Below are positions 53,869 through 64,000 of a stretch of DNA of 64,000 bases, in pieces. The notes beneath the pieces are model-generated. The model had not been told where the DNA came from, did no database searches, and saw nothing but the letters and a program-made list of their open reading frames with translations. Source of the DNA: Microbacterium murale (lineage in GTDB: Bacteria; Actinomycetota; Actinomycetes; Actinomycetales; Microbacteriaceae); NCBI RefSeq assembly GCF_030815955.1, contig NZ_JAUSXK010000001.1:3534001-3598000 (forward strand). The letters run 5' to 3'. The translations under genes were made by a program, and so were the position numbers. Numbering within the stretch: the stretch's first letter is position 1; every line of letters begins with the position of its first letter.

Positions 53869-54666
53869 GTGACCCGCACCTGGAATCCTGGATCCGCTGA
53901 CGACGCATTGAAGGCCATCGCCGCTACTGAGCGTCTGGTCGTCGCATTGGATTTCGACGGCACCGCTTCACCCCTCATCGCGGAGCCGATGGCCGCGCGG
54001 GCCCTGCCGGAGGTGAAGACGCAGCTCGACCGTCTCGCCGCGCTTCCCGACACGTTCATCGCCTACGTGTCCGGTCGCAGCATGCACGACTTGCAGGAGA
54101 TCACAGAGCACACGGCAGACTCGCTCGTCGCTCTCGCCGGATCTCACGGTGCGCAGTACTGGTTCCCCGGGGTCGGGGACGCGGACGCGCCCGGGGTCGA
54201 GACCGAAGAAGGCGCGCGAGAGGCGCTCTGGGCTGCCGCGCAGCCGATCGTGGATCGCTACGAGAACGTCCGGCTCGAGCCCAAGACCTTCGGGATGGGT
54301 ATCCACACCCGGCAGGCGACGCCGGAGGTCGAGGCCGCTGCCTTCGCTGAGATCGATGCGCTGGTCGCCGAGCGCTTCCCGCACTGGCGTCGCCGGGCGG
54401 GGCACCGCGTGCTGGAGTTCTCCTCGCGAGCCGAGGGCAAAGATGCTGCCATGAGCGCCCTGCGCGAGCACTTCGATGCCACCGGCATCCTGTTCGCCGG
54501 CGACGATGTCACCGATGAGGACGCCATGCGCGCGCTGCAGCCCGGAGATCTCGGCGTGCGCGTCGGTCCGGGGGAGAGCGCCGCCGACCTGCGTGTGGAG
54601 AACCCACAACAGATGGCCGCGCTTCTGGAGGCACTCGTGGCCGAGCGCGCTGCCGGACGGGAATAG
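53869..54666 (+). CDS. otsB: Trehalose-6-phosphate phosphatase OtsB
   Basis: 265-aa HAD phosphatase. Nucleophile motif LDFDGTASPL, lid-side YVSGRSMHDL, RAEGKDAAMSAL and the C-terminal Asp pair GDDVTDEDAM. GTG start with GAGGAGG 7 nt upstream. Completes trehalose synthesis with otsA. Confidence 0.94.
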   Translation: MTRTWNPGSADDALKAIAATERLVVALDFDGTASPLIAEPMAARALPEVKTQLDRLAALPDTFIAYVSGRSMHDLQEITEHTADSLVALAGSHGAQYWFPGVGDADAPGVETEEGAREALWAAAQPIVDRYENVRLEPKTFGMGIHTRQATPEVEAAAFAEIDALVAERFPHWRRRAGHRVLEFSSRAEGKDAAMSALREHFDATGILFAGDDVTDEDAMRALQPGDLGVRVGPGESAADLRVENPQQMAALLEALVAERAAGRE

Positions 54667-54669
54667 ACT
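54664..54669 (+). promoter_or_regulatory. -10 hexamer, leaderless promoter of ilvD
   Basis: TAGACT, 6 nt before the ilvD ATG; its first three bases are the otsB stop codon. Confidence 0.6.
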
Positions 54670-54675
54670 GCCGTC

Positions 54676-56397
54676 ATGTCCCCGCAAGATCCTTCTTCTT
54701 CGAACGCGCCCATTGACATCAAGCCCCGCAGCCGCGTCGTCACCGACGGCATCGAGGCCACGACCTCGCGAGGAATGCTCCGTGCCGTCGGCATGGGTGA
54801 CGCGGACTGGGATAAGCCCCAGATCGGCATCGCATCGAGCTGGAACGAGATCACGCCATGCAACCTGAGCCTTGACCGCCTGGCGCAGTCGGCGAAGGAA
54901 GGCGTGCACTCCGGTGGCGGCTACCCGCTGCAGTTCGGCACGATCTCGGTGTCGGACGGGATCTCGATGGGGCACGAGGGCATGCACTTCTCCCTCGTGT
55001 CGCGCGAGGTCATCGCAGACTCGGTCGAGACCGTCATCATGGCCGAGCGCCTCGACGGCACTGTGCTGCTGGCAGGCTGCGACAAGTCGATCCCCGGCAT
55101 GCTCATGGCCAGCGCACGCCTCGGCCTCTCCAGCGTGTTCCTGTATGCGGGCTCGATCGCGCCGGGCTGGGTGAAGCTCTCGGACGGCACCGAGAAGGAC
55201 ATCACGATCATCGACTCGTTCGAAGGCGTAGGGGCCCACCGCGCCGGTCGGATGAGTGCAGAGGATCTCAAGCGAATCGAATGCGCATTCGCACCGGGCG
55301 AGGGCGCGTGCGGCGGCATGTACACCGCCAACACGATGGCATCGGTCGGTGAGGCCCTCGGGCTGAGCCTGCCCGGTTCGGCAGCCCCGCCGTCGGCAGA
55401 CCGTCGCCGCGACTACTTCGCACACCGCTCCGGTGAGGCCGTCGTGAACCTGCTCCGCCAAGGCATCACGACCAAGGACATCCTGACGCCCGAGGCCTTC
55501 GAGAACGCCATCGCCCTTGCAATGGCACTCGGCGGCTCCACCAATGTCGTGCTGCACCTGCTCGCGATCGCCCGTGAGGCGCAGGTCGAGCTGAACCTGC
55601 ACGACTTCAACCGCATCGGTGACAAGACGCCGCACATCGCCGACATGAAGCCGTTCGGCAAGTACGTCATGAACGACGTCGACCGTCAGGGCGGCATCCC
55701 CGTCATCATGAAGGCCATGCTCGACGAGGGCCTGCTGCACGGCGACGCGCTCACCGTCACGGGCAAGACGCTCGCCGAGAACCTCGCAGAGCTCGATCCG
55801 CAGCCGCTCGACGGCGAGGTCATCCATACCTTCGACAACCCGATCCATGCCTCAGGCGGCATCACGATCCTGCACGGTTCGCTCGCACCCGAGGGCGCCG
55901 TCGTGAAGTCGGCCGGGTTCGACGCCGATGTGTTCGAGGGGCCCGCCCGAGTGTTCGAGCGCGAGCGCGCAGCGATGGACGCACTCGCCGACGGCAAGAT
56001 CAACGCGGGTGATGTGATCGTGATCCGTTACGAGGGCCCGAAGGGCGGACCCGGTATGCGCGAGATGCTCGCGATCACCGGTGCCATCAAGGGCGCCGGC
56101 CTCGGCAAAGATGTACTACTGTTGACTGACGGACGATTCTCAGGCGGCACAACCGGCCTGTGCATCGGCCACATAGCACCCGAAGCGGTGGACGCAGGTC
56201 CTATCGCCTTCGTGCGCGATGGTGATCTGATACGGGTCGATATCGCAGCTCGCACTCTTGACTTACTCGTCGATGAGGCAGAGCTCGCCTCCCGCCGCTC
56301 TGGCTGGGAGCCGCTTCCCCCGCGCTATACCCGTGGCGTTCTTGCCAAATACTCGCGACTCGTGCGTTCCGCTGCGGAAGGCGCGACGACCGGTTGA
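54676..56397 (+). CDS. ilvD: Dihydroxy-acid dehydratase IlvD
   Basis: 573-aa Fe-S enzyme, third step of valine/isoleucine synthesis. Cluster ligands are in [20 protein letters not shown] and [12 protein letters not shown]. The start of the ilv block; the other enzymes follow in the order B-N-C. The ATG is preceded by the leaderless hexamer TAGACT. Confidence 0.96.
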   Translation: MSPQDPSSSNAPIDIKPRSRVVTDGIEATTSRGMLRAVGMGDADWDKPQIGIASSWNEITPCNLSLDRLAQSAKEGVHSGGGYPLQFGTISVSDGISMGHEGMHFSLVSREVIADSVETVIMAERLDGTVLLAGCDKSIPGMLMASARLGLSSVFLYAGSIAPGWVKLSDGTEKDITIIDSFEGVGAHRAGRMSAEDLKRIECAFAPGEGACGGMYTANTMASVGEALGLSLPGSAAPPSADRRRDYFAHRSGEAVVNLLRQGITTKDILTPEAFENAIALAMALGGSTNVVLHLLAIAREAQVELNLHDFNRIGDKTPHIADMKPFGKYVMNDVDRQGGIPVIMKAMLDEGLLHGDALTVTGKTLAENLAELDPQPLDGEVIHTFDNPIHASGGITILHGSLAPEGAVVKSAGFDADVFEGPARVFERERAAMDALADGKINAGDVIVIRYEGPKGGPGMREMLAITGAIKGAGLGKDVLLLTDGRFSGGTTGLCIGHIAPEAVDAGPIAFVRDGDLIRVDIAARTLDLLVDEAELASRRSGWEPLPPRYTRGVLAKYSRLVRSAAEGATTG

Positions 56398-56400
56398 TCC

Positions 56401-56424
56401 ACGTCGGCCTCTCGCCGACGTCTT
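56401..56424 (+). terminator. Hairpin between ilvD and ilvB
   Basis: ACGTCGGC (56401-56408) and GCCGACGT (56414-56421), 8-bp stem, loop CTCTC, then CTT. It could end or attenuate ilvD transcription before ilvB. Confidence 0.6.
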
Positions 56425-56445
56425 CTCAGATCATCAAGGAAAGAC

Positions 56446-58248
56446 ATGACTGCTGATTCTGTTTCGGCCGTTCCACGGCCGCCGTCCCCCAAATCCACTG
56501 CGCCCGAGATCACGGGTGCAGAGGCCGTGGTCCGTGCCCTCGGACTTCTCGGTGTGACCGATGTGTTCGGCATCCCCGGCGGGACGATCATGCCCGTGTA
56601 CGACCCGCTGCTCGACGACGACACCGTCCGGCACATCCTCGTCCGACACGAACAGGGTGCCGGTCACGCGGCGGAGGGGTACGCGGCTGCGAGCGGCCGC
56701 ACCGGCGTCGCGATCGCGACTTCGGGCCCCGGCGCGACCAACCTCGTGACGGCGATCGCCGATGCCTATATGGATTCGGTGCCGCTCGTCGCCATCACCG
56801 GGCAGGTATTCAGCCATCTGATGGGAACGGATGCGTTCCAGGAGGCCGACATCGTCGGCATCACCATGCCGGTCACGAAGCACTCGTTCCTCGTGAAGGA
56901 GCCCTCGGAGATCCCGGGTGCCCTCGCCGCGGCATTCGAGATCGCCTCGACGGGCCGTCCCGGTCCCGTGCTCGTTGACATCACCAAGGACGCGCAGCAG
57001 AAGTCGGCACCGTTCGTCTGGCCGCCCAAGGTCGACCTGCCCGGTTATCGTCCGGTGACCAAGGCGCACGGCAAGCAGATCCAAGCCGCTGCCGCCTTGC
57101 TCGCAGACGCGAAGAAGCCGGTGCTGTACGTCGGCGGTGGCGTGGTCCGCGGTCGTGCCGCTGCAGAGCTTCTGGCCCTCGCCGAGTCGACCAACGCACC
57201 GGTGGTGACGACGTTGATGGCACGTGGGGTGTTCCCCGACTCGCATCGGCAGCACCTCGGCATGCCGGGTATGCACGGCACGGTTCCGGCCGTGCTCGCC
57301 CTGCAGGAGTCCGATCTCATCGTGGCGCTCGGTGCACGATTCGATGACCGGGTCACGGGGAAGGCAGCAGACTTCGCCCCCAACGCGAAGGTCGTGCATG
57401 TCGACATCGACCCAGCGGAGATCTCGAAGATCCGCAACGCCGATGTGCCGATCGTCGGTGACGTGCGCGACGTGCTGATCGATCTGGATGCCGCCTTCCG
57501 CGGAGTCGTCGGCAGTACGAAGCCTGACATCGCCGAGTGGTGGTCGTATCTCGACGGGCTGCTTGAGGAGTTCCCGCTCGGTTACTCGCCGACAGAAGAC
57601 GGCCTGCTCGCCCCGCAGCACGTGATCCAGCGGATCGGTGAGCTCACCGGCCCGGAGGGAATCTACGTCGCCGGCGTCGGGCAGCACCAGATGTGGGCCG
57701 CGCAGTTCATCAAGTACGAGCGACCCAACGCATGGTTGAACTCCGGTGGCGCCGGCACCATGGGCTACTCGGTTCCTGCTGCGATGGGCGCCAAAGTCGC
57801 AGAACCCGACCGGGTCGTATGGTCGATCGACGGCGACGGATGTTTCCAGATGACCAATCAGGAGCTCGCCACCTGCGCGATCAACAACATCCCGATCAAG
57901 GTCGCGATCATCAACAACTCCTCTCTGGGCATGGTGCGCCAGTGGCAGACCCTGTTCTACGACGGACGTCACTCGAACACCGACCTGAACACCGGGCACG
58001 GCACCGTCCGCATCCCCGACTTCGTCAAGCTCGCCGAGGCCTACGGCTGCCTCGCGATCCGGGTGGAGAAGGAAGAGGACGTGGATGCCGCGATCAAACT
58101 GGCGTTGGAGACCAACGACCGACCGGTCGTGATCGACTTCGTCGTCTCGGCGGACGCCATGGTGTGGCCGATGGTGCCGCAGGGCGTCAGCAACAGTTAC
58201 GTCCAGTACGCGCGCGATCATGCGCCCACGTTCGATGAGGAGGTCTGA
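56446..58248 (+). CDS. ilvB: Acetolactate synthase large subunit IlvB
   Basis: 600-aa thiamine-diphosphate enzyme making acetolactate and acetohydroxybutyrate. The catalytic Glu is in [15 protein letters not shown], the ThDP-Mg motif is [16 protein letters not shown]...NN, and the FAD domain is central. Ribosome site AAGGAAAG. ilvN begins 3 nt after the stop. Confidence 0.96.
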   Translation: MTADSVSAVPRPPSPKSTAPEITGAEAVVRALGLLGVTDVFGIPGGTIMPVYDPLLDDDTVRHILVRHEQGAGHAAEGYAAASGRTGVAIATSGPGATNLVTAIADAYMDSVPLVAITGQVFSHLMGTDAFQEADIVGITMPVTKHSFLVKEPSEIPGALAAAFEIASTGRPGPVLVDITKDAQQKSAPFVWPPKVDLPGYRPVTKAHGKQIQAAAALLADAKKPVLYVGGGVVRGRAAAELLALAESTNAPVVTTLMARGVFPDSHRQHLGMPGMHGTVPAVLALQESDLIVALGARFDDRVTGKAADFAPNAKVVHVDIDPAEISKIRNADVPIVGDVRDVLIDLDAAFRGVVGSTKPDIAEWWSYLDGLLEEFPLGYSPTEDGLLAPQHVIQRIGELTGPEGIYVAGVGQHQMWAAQFIKYERPNAWLNSGGAGTMGYSVPAAMGAKVAEPDRVVWSIDGDGCFQMTNQELATCAINNIPIKVAIINNSSLGMVRQWQTLFYDGRHSNTDLNTGHGTVRIPDFVKLAEAYGCLAIRVEKEEDVDAAIKLALETNDRPVVIDFVVSADAMVWPMVPQGVSNSYVQYARDHAPTFDEEV

Positions 58249-58251
58249 GCG

Positions 58252-59834
<1,583 letters not shown>

Positions 59835-59847
59835 CCATTCGTCTCAA

Positions 59848-59879
59848 AGAACGGGCATCCCTCACGGGGTGCCCGTTCT
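59848..59879 (+). terminator. Intrinsic terminator of the ilv block
   Basis: AGAACGGGCATCCC and GGGGTGCCCGTTCT, 14-bp stem (one T-G pair) with loop TCAC, 13 nt after ilvC. Confidence 0.88.
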
Positions 59880-59903
59880 GGGTTAACGGCCGACATAGCT
59901 GCG

Positions 59904-59918
59904 AGACATCGGATGTCT
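59904..59918. promoter_or_regulatory. Palindromic operator upstream of GH29 gene (candidate ROK site)
   Basis: AGACATC-G-GATGTCT: perfect 7-bp arms and a single centre base, about 33 bp before the start. Its reverse complement shares the 12-mer ACATCCGATGTC with the site at 62480-62491. Confidence 0.7.
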
Positions 59919-59950
59919 GTGCCAGGATGGAGGCGATCCAACGAGAGGCG

Positions 59951-61219
59951 ATGATGAAGCAGCAGTGGTTCGACGAGGCACGGTTCGGGATGTTCGTGCA
60001 CTTCGGTCTGTACAGCGCGGCGGCTCGGCACGAGTGGGTGCAGAACTACGAGCGGCTCACCGACGAGGAGTACCGCCCTTATTTCGATCACTTCGAACCT
60101 GATCGCTTCGATGCCAAGGCGCTCGCACGTCGCGCGAAGGACACCGGGATGGGATACATCGTCCTCACGACGAAACATCACGACGGATTCGCCCTGTGGG
60201 ACTCGGAGCTCACCGACTTCACGTCGGTCACCGCATCCGGGCGCGACCTCGTGCGCGAGTATGTCGATGCTCTGCGTGAAGAAGGCCTCAAGGTAGGGCT
60301 CTATCATTCCGTGATCGACTGGCATCATCCTGATTTCACGGTGGACTGGAACCACCCCCGCCGCGATGACGAGAATGCCCACGAGCTCAATGTCGGGCGG
60401 GACATGGCGCGCTATCGCGCCCACCTGCACGGACAGGTCCGTGAGCTCCTGACCGGTTACGGCGAGATCGACTACCTGTTCTTCGATTTCACCTATCCGG
60501 AGTCGAAAGACGGGTGGGACGGTAAAGGCCCCGAGGCCTGGGATGCGCAGGCACTGCTGGCCCTGTGCCGCGAGCTGCAGCCGGACATGCTGGTCAACGA
60601 TCGCCTCGGCATCCCCGCCGACTTCGTCACACCGGAGCAGTACCAGCCGACGGCCCCGATCGTCAAAGACGGTGTGCCGCTCACCTGGGAGGCGTGCCAG
60701 ACGCTCAACGGCTCATGGGGCTATCACCGTGACAACACCGATCAGAAGTCGGCGACGCTGCTGGCGCAGATGCTCGCCGACTCGGTGTCGATGGATGGCA
60801 ACATGCTGCTCAACGTCGGCCCAGACGGGCGCGGTGCCATCGCACCGCGTGACGCGCAGGTGCTCGAAGAGCTCGGGGGCTGGATGCGGCTGCACCGCGG
60901 AGCGATCGTCGGTGCGGGGCACGCGCCGTTCGCTCCGCCACGCGAAGGCGTGTACACGATGCGGGGCGATCGTCTCTACCTGCACCTGTTCTCCTGGCCG
61001 ATGGGCTTCGTGCATCTGCCTCAGCTCGCGGGCAGAGTCGCATATGCGCGACTTCTCAACGACGGCTCGTGGCTCAAGACATCCGTCACCGACCCCCACC
61101 AGCAGGCGGACCTGATGACACCCGCGGGGGAGGCCGAGGGCACGCTTACCGTGCATCTCCCTGTGCGGCGCCCCGATGTGCTCATCCCGGTCGTGGAGCT
61201 CACGCTCGTCAAGGCCTGA
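59951..61219 (+). CDS. Alpha-L-fucosidase, glycoside hydrolase family 29
   Basis: 422 aa. GH29 features: WFDEARFGMFVHFGLYS at the N-terminus, TTKHHDGFALWDS, LYHSVIDWHHPDF and the likely nucleophile Asp in IDYLFFDFTYP, then SMDGNMLLNVGPDGRG. No signal peptide, so it probably acts inside on imported fucosides. A palindrome upstream is shared with the ABC transporter gene. ATG 59927 (MEAIQ...) and 59954 are alternative starts. Confidence 0.9.
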   Translation: MMKQQWFDEARFGMFVHFGLYSAAARHEWVQNYERLTDEEYRPYFDHFEPDRFDAKALARRAKDTGMGYIVLTTKHHDGFALWDSELTDFTSVTASGRDLVREYVDALREEGLKVGLYHSVIDWHHPDFTVDWNHPRRDDENAHELNVGRDMARYRAHLHGQVRELLTGYGEIDYLFFDFTYPESKDGWDGKGPEAWDAQALLALCRELQPDMLVNDRLGIPADFVTPEQYQPTAPIVKDGVPLTWEACQTLNGSWGYHRDNTDQKSATLLAQMLADSVSMDGNMLLNVGPDGRGAIAPRDAQVLEELGGWMRLHRGAIVGAGHAPFAPPREGVYTMRGDRLYLHLFSWPMGFVHLPQLAGRVAYARLLNDGSWLKTSVTDPHQQADLMTPAGEAEGTLTVHLPVRRPDVLIPVVELTLVKA

Positions 61220-61237
61220 CTGCTGAGGCGTGATGTC

Positions 61238-62428
61238 TCAGGACGCGGGCCCCGGCAGCTCAAGCCCTTCCAGCGCCTGGCGGGCGGCACCGTGCAGGAT
61301 CGCGTCGGCACCCGTCATCGCCGCTTCGATCCGAAGGTTCTGCGTCGCCAGGGGGTGGCACGCCTCATACACCCGACTGCGCACGGCAGCCAGAAACGGC
61401 TCTGACGCACTCATGCTGCCGGTCAGGAACACGGCGTGCGGATTGAAGAAGTTCACCACTCCGGACAGTGCTTGACCGAGGTGAGTACCTGCGGTTCGCA
61501 CCAGCGTCGTCGCGGCAGGGTCGGCGTCGCGGGCGAGTGCCAGCACGTCGCCGACGACCTGCACGTCCCCTCGGCCGAGCTCGTGCATCTGCCGCACGAG
61601 ACTGGCGCCGCTCGCGACGGTCTCGAGGCACCCGGTGTTCCCGCACGAGCACGGGATGTCGCCGCTGCCGTCGATCCGGGTGTGGGTGATGTCTCCGGCT
61701 GCGGATGACGCGCCACGATGGACATGGCCGTCGACGATGATGCCGCTGCCGATAGCGGTGCCGGCCTTCACAGTGATGCTGTGCTTCGACAGGCCGAACT
61801 GTGCGCGATGTTCGCCGAGCGCGGCGAGATTCGCATCATTGTCGACCGTGATGGTGGCGACGTCGAAGCGGGATCGGAGGTGGTCCCCGACGCGGAATCC
61901 GGGCCAGCCAGGCATCCTCGACGGTTGATCGACCGCTCCGGTCTCGACGTTCACCGGACCGGGAAGGCTGACGCCGATGGCGCGGATGGGTGCGGCGTCG
62001 TCGCGGGTGAGGTCATCGAACACGGTGGAGATGGCCGCGAGCGTCGGAACGGGGCCGGCTGACAGATCGACCTCGGCGCTGCGCACTTCGAGCAGAGCGC
62101 CGCTGAGATCGTGCTTGCCGATGCGCGCGTGACGACCGCCGAGGTCGACCGTCAATACCGAACCGCCATCCGATGCCGGTCGCAGAACACGCGGTCGCCG
62201 ACCGCCGCGCGATGTGCCGACGCCGTCTTCCTGCAGCAGCCCTGAGTCGAGGAGCGACTGCACGCGCAGGCCGACCGTCGACGCGGCGATGCCCAACTGG
62301 GATGCCAGTTCGCTGCGGGACTGCGCGTGCCCGCGCGTGACGAGGTCGAGGATCTGTCGGGTGTGAGCATCGTCGGGTGTGCGGGGCTGGTGCTGCGTCA
62401 CGGGGTCTCCGGTCGTCGGGGCGCGCAT
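61238..62428 (-). CDS. ROK family transcriptional repressor (NagC/XylR-like)
   Basis: 396 aa: N-terminal winged helix (residues about 23-80, SRSELASQLGIAASTVGLRV), then a ROK sugar-sensing domain with TVDLGGRHARIG, DNDANLAALGEHR, and the zinc-site CSCGNTGCLE. It lies between the GH29 gene (convergent) and the ABC transporter (divergent), and the two carry the same palindrome, so it is the likely local repressor. Inducer is probably the imported sugar. GTG 62401 is an alternative start. Confidence 0.88.
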   Translation of the reverse strand: MRAPTTGDPVTQHQPRTPDDAHTRQILDLVTRGHAQSRSELASQLGIAASTVGLRVQSLLDSGLLQEDGVGTSRGGRRPRVLRPASDGGSVLTVDLGGRHARIGKHDLSGALLEVRSAEVDLSAGPVPTLAAISTVFDDLTRDDAAPIRAIGVSLPGPVNVETGAVDQPSRMPGWPGFRVGDHLRSRFDVATITVDNDANLAALGEHRAQFGLSKHSITVKAGTAIGSGIIVDGHVHRGASSAAGDITHTRIDGSGDIPCSCGNTGCLETVASGASLVRQMHELGRGDVQVVGDVLALARDADPAATTLVRTAGTHLGQALSGVVNFFNPHAVFLTGSMSASEPFLAAVRSRVYEACHPLATQNLRIEAAMTGADAILHGAARQALEGLELPGPAS

Positions 62429-62479
62429 TGAATTCCGAGTGAAGTTTCACCCATGTTACGAAGTATCACCGATCCATAA

Positions 62480-62491
62480 ACATCCGATGTC
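62480..62491. promoter_or_regulatory. Palindromic operator upstream of ABC transporter (candidate ROK site)
   Basis: ACATC-C-GATGT followed by C; 5-bp arms around a single centre base. Identical over 12 bp to the reverse complement of the GH29 site. It lies 52 bp from the ROK start and 106 bp from the binding-protein start. Confidence 0.7.
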
Positions 62492-62522
62492 CAGCTTGCG
62501 GCGGACGCTGGATCGTGACACG

Positions 62523-62550
62523 GTGACTTTATACGAAATCCTACTAGGTT
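62523..62550 (+). promoter_or_regulatory. Candidate promoter of the sugar ABC operon
   Basis: -35-like GTGACT (62523-62528), 16-nt gap, -10-like TAGGTT (62545-62550). Predicted start about 62557; leader about 40 nt with AAGGAG. Confidence 0.5.
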
Positions 62551-62572
62551 GCTTCGATGATCGAAAGAACCT
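62546..62572. repeat. Second dyad overlapping the ABC operon -10
   Basis: TTCGAT-G-ATCGAA (62553-62565) flanked by AGGTT (62546-62550) and AACCT (62568-62572). The arms match perfectly. It covers the predicted -10 and transcription start, as an operator for a LacI-type repressor would. Confidence 0.65.
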
Positions 62573-62596
62573 ATCTGAGTCCCAAGGAGACATTCA

Positions 62597-63856
62597 ATGA
62601 AGAAGATGCGCGTTGGCGCCGTGGCTGCGGTCGCGGGTTTCGCCGTTGCGATGACGGGATGTGCCGGCACCGATGGTGGAGCAGGCGGTGGAGAAGGTGA
62701 CGCGATCGTCGTCGACATGTGGTCCGGCAGCGAATCGGACACCGAGGCGCTCGAGGCGCAGATCGCTTTCGCCCAGGAGCAGAACCCCGACGTCGAGATC
62801 AAGCTGCAGACGGCACCGTGGAGCGACTTCTTCACGAAGCTCACCACGAACATGGCTTCAGGCAACATGGCCTGCGTGACCGGGATGAGCGGCGCGCAGC
62901 TCGGCGGCTACACCGCAGGATTCCGCGAGCTCTCCGACGAGGACTTGGAGACAGCGGGACTCGACAAGGCCGACTTCACCGCCGGCTCGGACGGCATCCT
63001 CAGCTTCGGCGGCAAGCTCTACGGCATGCCGTTCGACGTCTCCGCGATGCTCGTCTTCTACAACCAGGACATGTTGGACGCCGCCGGTGCCGCGACTCCT
63101 GAGATCGGCTGGACCGTCGAGGACTTCGAGAAGATCGCTGCCGACGCGACCGTCGACGGCAAGTACGGGTTCGCCATGGGGATGGGCGGTTACCAGTGGA
63201 TGTCGATGCCGATGACCTATTCCGGTGCGCAGCCGGCCACTGAGAAGGGCGAGCTCGAGATCGACTCGTCCGACTTCGTCGAGGCGGCGGACTGGTACGC
63301 CGGCCTCGTCAACGACCAGAAGGTCGCGGCTCCTGTCGCATCGGCGTCCGACACCGGATGGGGCGAGGGCCAGTACTCCGGCGGAAACGCGGCGATGGCG
63401 GTCGACGGCACCTGGAACGCGGTCACCTATCTGAACAACGACGCCGGCTTCACCGCCGGTATGGTGCCGCTGCCCGCAGGCGCGAACGGCAGCAGCAGCC
63501 CGGTGCTCGGTTCGGGATTCGGAATCTCGAAGGACTGCGAGAACCCGGAGGCCGCGCTGAAGGTCATGGGCTCATTGCTCGGCACCGATGCGCAGGACTA
63601 CATCGCATCGTCCGGCCGGTCGTACCCGGCGCGCATCTCCTCGCAGCCGCTGTACTTCGAGTCGATCGATGAGCAGTATCGCGATCAGGTGCAGGCCGTC
63701 TTCGAGGACGCGTTCTCGAACACCGTGCCGCTGTACATGACCGACAACTGGGCGAAGCTCGACAGTTACATCCAGCCGAACCTCGTCAGCGTCTACAACG
63801 GCGACCTCGAGATGGAGCAGCTCCTGGGCGACGCGCAGTCCCAGTTCGGCAAGTGA
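62597..63856 (+). CDS. Sugar ABC transporter substrate-binding lipoprotein
   Basis: 419-aa family-1 extracellular solute-binding protein. Lipoprotein signal [21 protein letters not shown] (lipobox MTGC), then [19 protein letters not shown] and [20 protein letters not shown], and [15 protein letters not shown] near the end. Captures a carbohydrate for the downstream permeases. Ribosome site AAGGAG. The substrate may be a fucosylated or related glycan, given the GH29 neighbour (inference). Confidence 0.92.
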   Translation: MKKMRVGAVAAVAGFAVAMTGCAGTDGGAGGGEGDAIVVDMWSGSESDTEALEAQIAFAQEQNPDVEIKLQTAPWSDFFTKLTTNMASGNMACVTGMSGAQLGGYTAGFRELSDEDLETAGLDKADFTAGSDGILSFGGKLYGMPFDVSAMLVFYNQDMLDAAGAATPEIGWTVEDFEKIAADATVDGKYGFAMGMGGYQWMSMPMTYSGAQPATEKGELEIDSSDFVEAADWYAGLVNDQKVAAPVASASDTGWGEGQYSGGNAAMAVDGTWNAVTYLNNDAGFTAGMVPLPAGANGSSSPVLGSGFGISKDCENPEAALKVMGSLLGTDAQDYIASSGRSYPARISSQPLYFESIDEQYRDQVQAVFEDAFSNTVPLYMTDNWAKLDSYIQPNLVSVYNGDLEMEQLLGDAQSQFGK

Positions 63857-63873
63857 GTCCGTTCATCGGACTC
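63855..63873 (+). terminator. Hairpin between binding-protein and permease genes
   Basis: GAGTCCG / CGGACTC, 7-bp stem, loop TTCAT, overlapping the end of the stop codon. Such hairpins raise binding-protein mRNA over permease mRNA. Confidence 0.55.
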
Positions 63874-63903
63874 TGACCACGCAGTGAGCATGAAAGAAGA
63901 ACG

Positions 63904-64000
63904 ATGACGAGCACGACACGACGTCGGAGTTCGCTCGCGAAGGTGGAGTCTCGCCAGGCGCTGGGGTTCGCAACCCCGGCCCTGGTGGGACTCGCCCTGT
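63904..64000 (+). CDS. Sugar ABC transporter permease, 3'-truncated by window
   Basis: Only the first 32 residues are in view: a basic N-terminus (TSTTRRRSSLAKVESRQ) followed by the start of a hydrophobic helix (ALGFATPALVGLAL). This fits the MalF-type permease expected after a binding protein. AAGAAG precedes the ATG. Identity rests mainly on position. Confidence 0.75.
   Translation, partial: MTSTTRRRSSLAKVESRQALGFATPALVGLAL

Noticed and set aside
55413..56445. Riboswitch or leader-peptide attenuator before ilvB
   Set aside because: No leader ORF rich in Val/Ile/Leu and no riboswitch core could be found; only one hairpin.

Overview
The window is a GC-rich chromosomal segment of an actinobacterium, most likely Microbacteriaceae and probably Microbacterium or a close relative. 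The support is protein-level family recognition, the conserved block dapA - rnj - ftsK - pgsA - cinA - clgR-like - DUF3046 - recA - recX - miaB - miaA - dapF - hflX, GTG/TTG starts, and many TANNNT -10 hexamers placed 6-7 nt before start codons, as expected for leaderless mRNAs. No phage, insertion sequence, CRISPR array or integration site was seen. This is mostly core genome with a few accessory cassettes.

Layout. 1-3420: efeUOB iron-uptake operon (efeU cut at its 5' end). 3432-6571: acyltransferase, then a flavin-dependent monooxygenase with its FMN reductase. 6579-10204: DcuSR/CitAB-like two-component system divergent from a dctA C4-dicarboxylate symporter. 10210-13099: DUF5302, a DedA/VTT protein and a fused GT4 glycosyltransferase-SGNH hydrolase. 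13247-15541: PNPase. 15756-24491: aldo/keto reductase (frameshifted), phosphatase, GNAT, dapB, a thioredoxin-DUF4395-OsmC thiol operon, thyA-folA, SDR, NUDIX, dapA. 24560-41043: the conserved RNase J/FtsK/RecA/MiaAB/DapF/HflX block, with a frameshifted LLM monooxygenase and an RsmC-like methyltransferase inserted. 41082-44911: SIMPL protein, tmRNA (ssrA), rifampin ADP-ribosyltransferase (arr), a lipoprotein, hisN-like phosphatase, tRNA-Lys, chagasin-like lipoprotein. 44918-47111: frameshifted YbaK deacylase and a MarR-MFS operon. 47165-50703: IclR regulator divergent from a CoA-transferase/thiolase ketoacid operon. 50730-54666: small membrane protein, MFS, otsAB trehalose genes. 54676-59834: ilvD-ilvB-ilvN-ilvC. 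59951-64000: GH29 fucosidase, ROK repressor and a sugar ABC transporter cut at the window end.

How it works together. Lysine/peptidoglycan precursor genes dapA, dapB and dapF lie apart, each behind its own apparent leaderless promoter. The valine/isoleucine genes form one block. The GH29-ROK-ABC locus looks like a glycan-use cassette: the fucosidase and the binding-protein gene carry an identical 12-bp palindrome-containing sequence, and the ROK repressor gene lies between them. MarR and IclR each have a palindrome over their own -10/start region, which suggests autorepression.

Sequence quality. Three genes (aldo/keto reductase, NtaA/DszA-type monooxygenase, YbaK deacylase) are each broken by what reads as one extra base, two of them in a run of three C. 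Either these are recent pseudogenes or the assembly carries +1 errors; raw reads would decide.
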